This document shows, one piece after another, positions 1 through 10,900 of a stretch of DNA of 64,000 bases. The notes below the pieces were generated by a model. That model searched no databases. It saw only the letters and a list, made by a program, of their open reading frames with translations, and was not told the DNA's origin. The stretch comes from Distichodus sexfasciatus (lineage: Eukaryota > Chordata > Actinopteri > Characiformes > Distichodontidae), in contig JAVGVS010000181.1 in the NCBI GenBank assembly GCA_032718565.1, positions 62,001 through 126,000 of the forward strand, in the 5' to 3' direction. A program made the position numbers and the translations under genes. Positions within the stretch are counted from its first letter, which is position 1, and each line of letters begins with the position of its first letter.

Positions 1-1
1 A

Positions 2-376
2 ATCAACATCAAGAACCCAACAAGAAAGATAAAGAAGAGTCTGTTACTTTAGAGTTTTTTTGTTTCGAAAAACATGCATCATTAATACATCAGACTTGTG
101 TTGACCTCTATCACTTGTTTAGCCACATCCCTCAGGAGAAAGCCCAGGCGGTGGTCCTGAGGGTCTTGACTTTGTTCTAGCGCAGCGACATCACAGCGGC
201 CGTCAAACTTCTGTACAGGAATGGTGTCAACCTCCTGATGAAATACATCTATTCTGCTACAGTGGCATGAAAAGGTGAAGGCATTTCCAGCTGTCCTTCC
301 TGGGCACTAAAGGGTCACACTGATATTTTATCCATCAAAACCTTCTTTCAACAGCAGGTTGACCCTGAGAACGTGT
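2..376 (+). pseudogene. ARPC5/ARPC5L-like gene relic (Arp2/3 subunit 5)
   Basis: Decayed remains of the p16 subunit of the Arp2/3 actin-nucleating complex. Codons 2-28 read INIKNPTRK, matching the family's INTK-type segment. A candidate intron follows (29-135); its donor is AT instead of GT, but the acceptor CAG at 133-135 is intact. The next exon (136-252) reads EKAQAVVLRVLTLF, a TAG stop at 178-180, then RSDITAAVKLLYRNGV and LLMKYIY, the family's signature. About 38 bases are then missing and the frame shifts. LLQWHEK resumes at 254-274, followed by a GTGAAG donor at the expected place. A possible last-exon scrap ends with TAA at 374-376. The stop, deletion, frameshift and lost donor together rule out a working gene. 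Retained splice positions suggest a duplicated or decayed intron-containing gene, not a processed copy. The choice between ARPC5 and ARPC5L is uncertain; position favours ARPC5L. Confidence 0.8.
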
Positions 377-435
377 AAAATGAATGAATTCTTTTACAGA
401 ACAGGATCGAAAACAGGAAGCAAATCACATGTCAG

Positions 436-632
436 GGCCGGTAAAGTTACCACTGAGGTACTCATGAGCAAGGTACTGTCCCCAAGCACCGCTCCCCGGG
501 CACTGCCCTTGTTAGCTGCCCACTGCTCCTTCACGGATGGGTTAAATGCAGAGGTCACAGTTCGTTGTGGTGCACTGTGTGCTGTGCTGTGGTGTGTTCA
601 CAATGACAATCACTTACTTTCACATGTGACTC
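436..632 (+). repeat. SINE family A, head-truncated copy
   Basis: The copy carries the body of the window's commonest SINE: CACTGAGGTACTCATGAGCAA, then CTGCTCCTTCACGGATGG and a GTGTTCACAATGACAA tail. The tRNA-like head is missing or too diverged to see. Confidence 0.75.
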
Positions 633-1485
633 TTCAGAAGTGAAAATGCTTCAAAAAGTGATAAACTAAGTGTGAAGAGTCATTTCTGTAGTGTGTGTAT
701 TTAAAAAGTAAACAACTTTGCTGACTAGATCAGTCCTGACTCGATATTAATGGAAATTTTAAACAGAACAGTATGGAATATATGGTGCAAATTAAAATAT
801 CTTTAATATTCTTTAAAAATAAACAAATAAAAAAGAAGTTTACTTCTTATTGTTGACATTGTTGTAAGTCTGTCCTGTGCTCCTCCTGGTAAAGGGTCTA
901 AAATTTGTCAAAATCAAGCTAGAATTCTGGATATTAAGAGATTTAAAAAATTTGATCCCGTCATGCAGTGACCCACAAAGAACAGCACAAATTAAACAAA
1001 ACAATCATAAATTTTTATTCTTAAATAGCATTCTGAAAAACAAAAGCTTGCATGTTTGGCATATTTTTTCTTTGTTCATTTTTTCCCTTTCAGAACATAA
1101 CATCAAGTATAATCTTGGCAACAGATGGGAGACAAAACTGAGCGATATTTTAAAAACACACAACACTCGGAAGGATGCAATTCCATTCAAACTGGCATCT
1201 CTAGAACCCCTTAACTTATAAAGAAAGAGTATTCTGATTTTTTACATTACTTTAAAACCATTCCTCCCAAACAGTAGGAACTGCTTGGAAAGAAAAGATA
1301 AAAGAACCGGTTTATAAGTACACCTTCTGATCGGCACAACAGACCATGTTCACCAAAAATTACATGTTTAAGACTCTTTTTTGATTGTTTTTCATGCTGC
1401 CTTTGTTTTTTTTTTATTATTCTTCTGACAGCATGAAAAAGAAGGTACATAAAGTATGAGGGCAACTGCTGATAAAAATAATTGG

Positions 1486-1841
1486 AGCTGGGTGAGGGTG
1501 TAAAATCCAAGAAAAAAAGTCAAATTCCGAGATTAAAGATGTAAATTTTCGAGAAAAGACTTGGATATTTTCTGACATTATAAAATCGTAAATTTGCGAG
1601 AATAACGTCCAGATTTGCGAGATTAAAATCGCAAACCTGTGAGGAAAAAAACGTGGATATGTGAGAGAAAATGGCATATTTGCAAGCTGAACTTGGCTAA
1701 TTTATATCTTCTCAATGTCTGAGAATATCCACCTTTTTTCTTGCGAATGCACAACTTAAATCTCAGAATTTCTGACATTTTCTTGGAATTTTACCCCTTC
1801 CCTCAGATCCAAATATTTGGTTTTATCTACAATGGCCCTTA
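1486..1841. mobile_element. Diverged CCATTGTAGAT-terminal MITE
   Basis: The interior repeats the AAATTTGCGAGA / TCTGACATTTTC theme of the element at 4949-5263. The right end, TTTATCTACAATGGCCCT, matches that element's terminus. I could not find the left terminus. Confidence 0.5.
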
Positions 1842-3288
1842 CAAGCGGCAGTAGGGAAGAGAAACTGGTTTGTAGTTCTTTAAATACAAAACACGGAAAA
1901 CTGATAAATAATAAGCAAGCTACAGCTGGGGCGTCAAGCAAACACACGTTTGGAGTTTTCTCTTTTCCCTGTGCACAAGGTCAACACTAATCCATTATTT
2001 CGTTCACTAAGTGCTACACAAAATCTCTGACCCCCAAGAATTTGGGGGTCGACTGGTTAAACTCCAACATGGCAAATCGACTCCATCACACATTAACATG
2101 CATCAATAAGGTTGAAAATGATGCCGTAAAGAACCCGTCCGACATATTAAGGATGGAGTGAGATCACTGTCAGAAATCTGAGAGCACAGGTGTGGTTTAA
2201 ACTGAGTAAAACAGACTACAAGCGCACAGAATGAAGGAAACTACACAGAAAAGAGGAACTTAGTTGCTGCGTAATTCAAATCAGAAACACATCAGCGTTT
2301 CAAGTCTGTCGCTTGAATTGGGTGTGCAATTGATTAATTGATTAATTCATAACGAGATAAATAAATACAACACATTTAATAAAGTAATGACTTAAAACAA
2401 AGGATAAACACTGGTTTAATTTACAGTGCCACAGCGCACATTTACTGTGTATCTCACCATGCCTCGAATCTCTGATTTTAATAATCCTCACCTCCCGTGT
2501 GCAGTTTCAAAGAAGCAATGCTTATGCTTTACTCTCGTTGTAACTCATTTTAATCAGTTTTCTTCATTCTGTGCGCTTTCAGTGTATTTTCTCTTTTAAG
2601 AGGACACAGAACCCGGAGACCTCCAGATCTCCCTCCACGCTGCTCTCCGGATCCTACACCCCCTTTAAAGGAATGTATTTTATTAAGAATGCTAAAAGAT
2701 CCGGCGAATTAAACGCTTTGCGAGACAAATTTGTCAGTTTTTTGTCAGACTAGGCAGTGAAACGTTTTTAAGTGAAAACTTTGGGATGGAGGTTGGTTCT
2801 ATTTTGGCAGTGACTGGGTGAAAAATATGAGGAACCAAAGAAGGACGACTACTAGGCATTAAAGCAGAAGTGCCGATTGAATAAATATTTAAATAAATAG
2901 AGATTTCGGGGGAAAAGAACTAAGTTTGTAAAAAATGCTAAGTTATTTTCTGAATGGCTTCTACAGAGGATAGCGATGATACTGTCCAGCCAATGGAACC
3001 TTGTGCTTCTGTAAATTAACAATCTGATTGGTCCCATATGACTGGCCGCCATCGAACGCGAGTTGTTTGTATCATTCATTTATTCGTTTTTTTAAATTAA
3101 AACCTAAAACGTTTTCCTTCAATATTCGTTTCCAAAACCAAAATGAAAAACGGTTAACGAGGGCCATTTTCCATCATCGAATGCACGTGGCATGACCCGG
3201 AAGTGATCGTTATACGTGCTCGATCAAAATAGTATAATTATTTATTTATAATTTTTTGTTTATAATTTTAATTTATTAATTTTTTAGT

Positions 3289-3291
<3 letters not shown>

Positions 3292-3367
<76 letters not shown>
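3292..3367. repeat. (TA)n microsatellite
   Basis: An uninterrupted TA dinucleotide run of roughly 75 bp in AT-rich sequence. Confidence 0.95.
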
Positions 3368-3371
<4 letters not shown>

Positions 3372-3868
3372 AACAGATCAATATTCGATTAAAAGTTAAT
3401 AAACACATTGGAATATTACTGTTCGCTTTGCTTTTACTTTAATTTGAGAACAAAATGGGAAATCGAAAAACGACTGGTTATTGGTTTTTCTCATTTTTAT
3501 TTTGGAAACGAATTTAGTTACAACGACTGAACTACTTATACACAGATTTGGGAAATCTGTAAACTGCAGATTATAAATTCGGCTTAAAAGAAGATCTACG
3601 CAAACCTCAAACCTTATGGATGACCAAGTATATAAAAATGAGCCATCTCTCAACAATGTGCTGAAATACTTATTGTCTAAAAGTTAATGTGCGTTTTCAC
3701 TTTTCTCCTTAAAGAGCAGTCGCAGCTTAAAAACCAAAAATAAATGTTAGTTCTTCTGCTACGTCTGATGGAACATTTCTGAGACGAACGGAATGGGTTT
3801 CGACAACACAACTAAGAACCGGCGTTCGGGAAACAAAATTGGTTATAGTAAAGTGCAAGGCTATCTCA

Positions 3869-3896
3869 TCTTCTTCTTCATCGTCATCATCATCAT

Positions 3897-3930
<34 letters not shown>
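3869..3930. repeat. Compound TTC/ATC/AAT trinucleotide repeat
   Basis: Adjacent blocks of TTC, ATC and AAT triplets. The low-complexity open frame across it on the minus strand is an artefact. Confidence 0.9.
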
Positions 3931-4205
3931 CATGTTTTGAGTTAATAAACAAACAAAATCATGATGATCACACCACTATTCTAGGATATCCAACTTTTAA
4001 AAAAATCCCCCTCCCGAGATGATGAGGCAGGCAGATTTTAAAGGAGGAGGGAGAGACGGAAGGGCAGTTTGCCCCCCACTGAATTCTACCCATTGTTCTA
4101 CGGAATGTACACCAGTTTGGGACGGCGTCCAGGTCCATTTGCGTTAAAGCCGCTCCTTGGGAACATGCACATAGTCTTTTCACAGATCACCTACGACGAA
4201 CACTC

Positions 4206-4269
<64 letters not shown>
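4206..4269. repeat. (CA)n microsatellite
   Basis: A CA dinucleotide run of about 64 bp. A second, shorter run lies at 4826-4855. Confidence 0.95.
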
Positions 4270-4270
<1 letters not shown>

Positions 4271-4823
4271 CCCGTTCTGCATCACGTTTCAAATGCAGGA
4301 TTGACTATACAATCCAGGTATCACTCGTTCATTCATTTTTCAAATTAAAACCAAAACTCAGAAAGCACATTTTTATATTTGATTCCAAAACTAAAATGAA
4401 TGCTCAAATGAAAATGGAAAAACAGAGAAGAGATGCGCTGATATTCTATTTTGGCGCGATGCGCAAGTGAGCGTTACATAAAGCTATAAATAGATAACTT
4501 TTTACTGCTATTTTTAAAGAATGGACAAAGCATCGTTTTGTTCCTCAGCAGTGAGAGGGTAACTTTTTTACATCTGACATTTTTGCACTTTTTTAACTTG
4601 CATTTATTTTTGTGTGTAGCGGGTATTTCCATCTTACGCCACATGCGTCTGAAGAAAAAGTGCGCATTTTTATTTTTTCCATTTCTATTTGAGCGCGAAA
4701 TGGGAAAGCGACCCATTCGAGTTCCTTTTCATTTTGGTTCTGGGAACGAATGTTGGGGGGAAAAAATGTATGTTTGGGTTTTATTGTGAAAACCAAAAGA
4801 ACAAATGATAAACGGCTTCTACA

Positions 4824-4858
<35 letters not shown>

Positions 4859-4948
4859 TTACACATTTGTTCCTCTGCAGAAAGAAGTTGCCGTTTGTAA
4901 GTCTATGGTACAAAAAATGTAAGCGCCAGAGATCTACCACGGCATATC

Positions 4949-5263
4949 AGGGCCATTGTAGATTAAAAAGAACAAAATTGAGCTGAAGGAGGCGGTACAT
5001 TTCAGAGGAAAAACTCAGAAATTCAGAGATTACGTTTACATGAAGAAAAAGTCGAATATTCTCTGAAATTGTGGGAATTTGTGAGAAAAAAACAAATTTG
5101 CAAGAAAAAAGTCAGAAATTCTCTGAGGTTGTGAATGCCACAGTTTTCTTCTTGTAAATATACAACTTTAGACTTTAGAATTTCTGTTTTTTTCTTGGAA
5201 TTTTACCCCTCCCTCTTCCCTCAGCACTGTTTTCTTTTTTTTTTTTTAATCTACAATGGTCCT
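4949..5263. mobile_element. MITE with CCATTGTAGAT terminal inverted repeats
   Basis: Begins AGGGCCATTGTAGATTAAAA and ends TTTTAATCTACAATGGTCCT, nearly perfect inverted termini of about 20 bp around a 315 bp non-coding body. The body repeats the AAATTTGCAAGAAAAAAGTC theme. I saw no convincing target duplication. Related copies lie at 1486-1841 and 48241-49090. Confidence 0.75.
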
Positions 5264-6026
5264 AATACGTCTTCGTAGAGATCAGACATCAGAATCGACG
5301 TTGTGCTGAATTTCGAGATTTCCGACCTTAGCCGGTTTGGTTCAGATAAAACAGCTTCTAGTCCAGACAAGAAACCACCTCAAACCTGCTCAGAAAGGCT
5401 TGAAGTTCACGGAACGTGACGTAAACACACAAACATAAGAAATGCAAGATGCTGAAAGACGACTGAAGGAATGTCGAAGCCAACGATCGCACATGCAGAC
5501 CTTCATTTCTAAAAATAAGTTCTGCGGGTTTTGTAAACAAGATGCTTAAATCGGAGAAAAGAGGCAAAACAATGTCCTTCCTCCGCGTGAAAAATAAAAA
5601 AGGTGGTAGGTATAGCGGCCCCCCCTTTAAAAACTCCACACTAACCTGACTGGAATGTCACCAGGCAGTGCTGAAGTGATTTTGAGCATTAAAATATTTC
5701 TTCGAGACCTCGAACTTCGACTCTCCAACATTTCACCATTTGCTGCACATTTGCACATGCAAGTAGAAATGAAATGTGCAGTTAAATCTATTTTTTGAGC
5801 ATGTAACTCGTTAAAACCTTAAAAAGTAGAATGTCATATGGGACCACGAAGATGAGACTTTTTTAACTTGTTGAAATTGTTAAAAACTATCTAGAGCTAG
5901 AGGTGGAGAGGGGAAGTCGAAGCGCCGTTAGGGGAGGACCTACTTGAGAGACTTGTGTGGGTTTAGTCGGATGGGTGTGTGTTATGGGTGCCTGGCATGG
6001 TGCCACTACACGGTGCCAGCGTGTGG

Positions 6027-7959
6027 TCAATAGTTGTCCATCATGGCCTCGCTGAAGAGATTCTGCACGTCCAGCATGGCAGCCAGCTCCAGGATGTGTT
6101 TCTGCAAGAGACTGTTCTCCAACATCTCTTGTTTGGGAAGCTGGGGGTAAGATTCCGGAAAACTCCGCGCTTCCTGCACCACGGGAGCAGAGGCACAGCG
6201 CAAGAAAACAATGTTTACCCTTACCCAAAAAGTACACTTAAAATTTCAAACTGATTAAGTAGACGTAAGTGAAGTTCAAGGACATCTTCCGAGTGTACTT
6301 TAAAGTACTAGTACTCTACTATTTAAATATTTTGGGGACCAAATTCCCTTTTTCGGGATGCACTCAAAAAAGACAGCAAAATCCTAGAGTGACTGATAAG
6401 TTATACACAGTTATACACTGAACTTATCAGGTTTTACAGTGTATTAGTTTATTTGTTATATATGTCTGGCCCACTTTTTGGTTTATGTACACTCTCAGTA
6501 AAGTACTAGTTTAATCATTTTAATACTGTTAATACACTTTTTCATAAGGGTCGTTTCAACGTGAGCTGTTAAAGTCTTTTAACACTTTTTACTTCAATTT
6601 ACTACTTTACTCTAACGTTTATGCTGAAAAACACACAGAGTGTCCCTACCCGGAAGAGCCGGTGGAGTCGGAGAGTCGCGCTGCAGAACACGAAGCGAAT
6701 CATCAGCAACCTCAAGAACTCATCACCGTAGAACTGCAGGAAGGCCTGGTCTGAGGAGCAAACGCCACGAACACACAAGGCGACGTGTTGAATAGTTCAC
6801 TCATACGTTTGTTACAGCTTTAGTAAGTATCAAGGCAACGGGTTTAAAAATGGCCGAATCTGGAGGTGCTGCGGCTCACCGATGGCACGGGAGCTGGTGA
6901 GCATCTGGCCGATGTCGTGGGAAACCTTGCGCAGAAACTCCTGGGCCTTTTCCCACAATGCCTGACGCATGCTGGTCAGACCGCAGATGGACAGGAAGCC
7001 CATGAGGGGGTTGTAGAGGAAGAGTGTGAAGAGGCTCCCACACTGCGACTGGTCTGCAACACAGCGGCGAGGAGAAAGAACAGAAAAAGAGAAACATGTT
7101 AACAGTAAAATGACAAACGTTTTAGCGGTTTTACTATTTGAAGTTCTTCAAGAGGATACAGAAACACGAGAGAGACAGAAAAACAGAGACGGAGTGATGA
7201 TAGATATTTAGAAAAGAGAGAAGAGAAAGAGTAAATGATAGATAGATAGATAAAGGTTGAGACAGACAGAATGAGTGATAGAATGAACAGAAAGAGAAAA
7301 TCTTTTTACTAGGGCAAATATGACTTCTGAACAAAAGCAAACACGTTTAATAAGAAGCTCGTCATCACAAGCTCTCTCTCTGTATTCATAAACCTGCAGG
7401 TCGTCTACAACAGACACTAGATAGTCTTCTGCAAAATCTGAAGAAGGAAGCGGGAGCGATCAGCGTCCTGACCTTGCATGCTCTTGGGGTAGACGGTGGG
7501 CGACAGCAGACACACCAGCGGCTGGCCAAATAAGTTGGAAAAATTCTAGAAAAGAGGAGAAATAAGAAATGAGACCTTCAAAATAAAAAAGGGAGAAACA
7601 TGAACATCCTCTGAAACTAAATTATCACTAAACATGTGCAAAACCATGACCTGGAGCACCGTACACAAACGGCCACACGGTGGCGCTGCAGCACAAAGTC
7701 AGAAGCAGCTGAAAAAGCTCAATGAAAACTGAGGCACTTCCATTGAAACAGTGTAAAACCCAGCCTCAGTACCACCCTGGTGTTACGCTTGGGTTGTAGT
7801 TCACTAGAAGTGTGTGTAAGTTAGAACTCACCTTGTATGCTGTGCTGTTAGAAGAGTCTACAATGATAAACAAGGGCTTCCTGGTGAAGGGGAAAAGGTC
7901 TCCTGGGTGAAGGCTGCGAGAGAGAGAGAGAGAGAGAGAGTGTGTGAGTGCGTGTGAGA

Positions 7960-7994
<35 letters not shown>

Positions 7995-10900
7995 TGTGAG
8001 TGCGTGTGAGAGTGTGAGAGAGAGAGAGAGAGTGTGTGAGTGCGTGTGAGAGTGTGAGAGAGAGAGAGAGAGTGTGTGAGTGCGTGTGAGAGTGTGAGTG
8101 AGAGAGAGAGAGACAGAGAGGGGTATGTAGTGTGCGTCAGTGAGAGACAGAAAGAAATAAAGACACTGAGAGAGGAAGAGACAGGCAGTTTGTGTGTGTG
8201 TGCGTGCGTGTTACCAGTGCATCTCTTTCTGTGCCTGGTTCCTCTTCTGCAGCGTCTCGCCGTTCACCACATCCCGGTTGGTGTTGGTCAGAACTCCCCC
8301 GAAGTCGTACGGCCCTGCGGGTGAATCGAGAGGTCAGAGGTCAGCTGGAAACTCCCCATAGCCCCTCCGCGAGCATTCATCTCCCCTTGTGGAGCAGCAT
8401 GATGGGAAACGGTGTGTTTTTGGGTCACTCAGTAAAGCAGGATCTCTCCCGCCGGGGTTTAAGTAAGACTACGGCCTCGTTACGTCTCAAAGAGGGAAAC
8501 TCATGAAAACTCTCGTGCTCACGAGGACCAAACTACAGGACCTTAGTGGAACACTGACTAGATTATACTGTACGCTGGAAAACTTTAGAGATCAGAGAGA
8601 GAGAGGTTAAGAGAAAGAGAAAGAAAGGTAAGGAGCTGTAATTCCACTACCTTATACTCGCAGGAAGTTAGAGAAAAAGACAGACAGAGAGTGACAGAAG
8701 GAAAACGGGAGAGATGAAGGTGATATGATCTAGAGAAAGTGGAGTTGTGTACCTTCAAATTCGGTGCGTCCGCTGGGGAAAACTCCAGTAGCAGAGAGAT
8801 ACACCAGAAGCACACTGTTAGCTGGCAGCTCCTGGAAAGTACACACAAATTGGGCTTTTTGTAACCTTTAACCTCCAGCTTGTAGACAAATTAGCAAACA
8901 GACCATCAACAGAACCTAAAAAATGACAATCAGTCCAGTAACGTGTTAAACAACGTTCAGAAAAATCTATAAAAATTCATGTACTGTGCAAAACTCTTGT
9001 GCCACCCCATTTTGTCAGAAAGTGGGAAGTAAAATGTCTGTAAAAGACGACGCTTTTTCATTGTGCACTAGTAAGGCGCCTTTAAGGCGAACTGTGGCGT
9101 TCCATAGATCTGAGCATGAGGTGGGGAGTGCTTCGAGCGCGAGTGTAGGCAGACTTGAGCACGCACAGACATAAGAGTTTGCTTGCGCAAGTTATACTGC
9201 ACGTTCAAAATTAAGGCACAAATATAACGCCATAGTATTCTCTGTGTCTGCATCCACGTGGCGTCATGGTGACTACTGCAAACGGTCAGAAATAAACGAG
9301 AGTATAATATGAAACGATAGACGGTTTAATTTCATCATCTTGCACAGTTCTAGTGGAAGCACTTGTATTGTGTGTTTAGAAAGAAAAACATGAAAATGTA
9401 TTTTTTGGCCACAAGGGAAGTGTGTGAATAAAAGGCAGAGCTCTGGAATGTCTGAAAGGAAAACAAGTGTGGGAATCTCAGCTGTTCTTCCCACTCGTTG
9501 AGAGGTGTTACGCTGTAACAGAGGGGAGTTAGTAACACACTAACACACTAGTAACACGTCTACACAACACACACCACTATCAACTTTGACACAAAAACAC
9601 AAATCAGACTCTCACTCTACCGCTCGGCTCGACAGATTATTTAAATCAGGTTTATTTATGAAGCGTTCGTTTAGCGTTCTTTTTATTCTCAGACGAGCAA
9701 TATTTGTCATTACTGTGGCGTATGCAAAACTATCTTCAAAAATTTCAAGCATTTTAATGTTCATTAAATTTATCCGAGATCCACCAGATCAATAAAATCC
9801 AGGATTTTTACTTTTTACATTTTTTATAACCCTGTTGAATTTGTTTTGACTACAATTAATAATCTAGCACTGGCTCTTTCAGCACTAAAAATATTTTTAA
9901 TGCATGTATAAAATGTATATACTAAACAATTAAATCTAGTGAAAAATCATATATCTCACATAACAAAAATATAGCAGCAAAACAGGACATTTTTCTATTT
10001 TTTTGCAATTAGAAATGTGTCATTTTTTAACGATTAACGATATTTATTGATTGTGGCTTAGGGACTAGAGATAAATTTAATGAATAAAAATACATTGAAT
10101 TTTCTGAAGACAATTTCGCATAAGATACAGTAATAACAAATATTGCTTACGATTATATATGCAAATATTGCTCATGATTACAGCACTAAAAATAACAAAG
10201 AATATATATTTTTATGTATTTTTTGTGTGTGTGTAATAAATTTCTAAAGTTGTTTATCTATACTGTATTAATAAAGGTTAATAATAGGAGTGCACAATAT
10301 GGGAATTATTGGCCAATGCTGATATCCAATATTCCAATATCCAAAAGCCGTTAAGCTTCAACCCCGGCTATTTCCTGAGATGCACACTACCGCATATAAA
10401 AGTATGATAAGGGCGGCTAAATATCGGGCAAATCTAAGCATCAGTCTTAAAAAAATTAATTTTCGTCCGACTCCGATATGATTCCGATATGATGGTGCAT
10501 CCTTAATTAAAAGCGTCTGACAGAGGCAGGAACCTTGAAAGAGGCAGAGAGGAAGGTGTAGAGCTGGCTGAAGGTGGGTTTGTACAGCAGGTATTTGTGG
10601 GGATTCTCCCGTTTGGCCGGCTTCTCGCTGGGCTCCTGCAGAGGGACAGAGACAAGCGTCTGAGAGAGGGAAGAAGATGGACGGGAAGCAACAAAAGCGA
10701 GCCGAAAGAACGAGAGCAAAAAAAGGAGCACTCAACAGTGAGAGAGACAGGGAGAGTGTAAGAGTCTTCTCTTACAAGCGTCCCCGGCTTGGTGCTTTGT
10801 GTCGCCAGATTAACCGGCTCCCGCTCCAGCGCCTGCAGCATGCGGAACATGTCGATGGTCAGCTCGCTGAACTTCACCTGCACACACACACACACACGGA

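Larger units (their letters stand above)
377..6026. other. Intergenic region downstream of scai
   Basis: No gene is recognisable here. The stretch holds a partial SINE A, two copies of a CCATTGTAGAT-terminal element, TA, CA, ATC and AAT microsatellites, and AT-rich repeated modules around 3070-3150 and 4330-4460. The scai 3' UTR must lie at its right end. Candidate minus-strand poly(A) signals are an ATTAAA (TTTAAT at 5245-5250, inside a transposon end) and an AATAAA (TTTATT at 4780-4785). Neither can be chosen from sequence alone. Confidence 0.6.

Noticed and set aside
2..376. Working arpc5l gene
   Set aside because: An in-frame stop, a 38-base deletion with frameshift and a lost donor are all visible.
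4069..4470. 133-codon plus-strand open frame
   Set aside because: Its core is a Thr-His run translated from the CA microsatellite.
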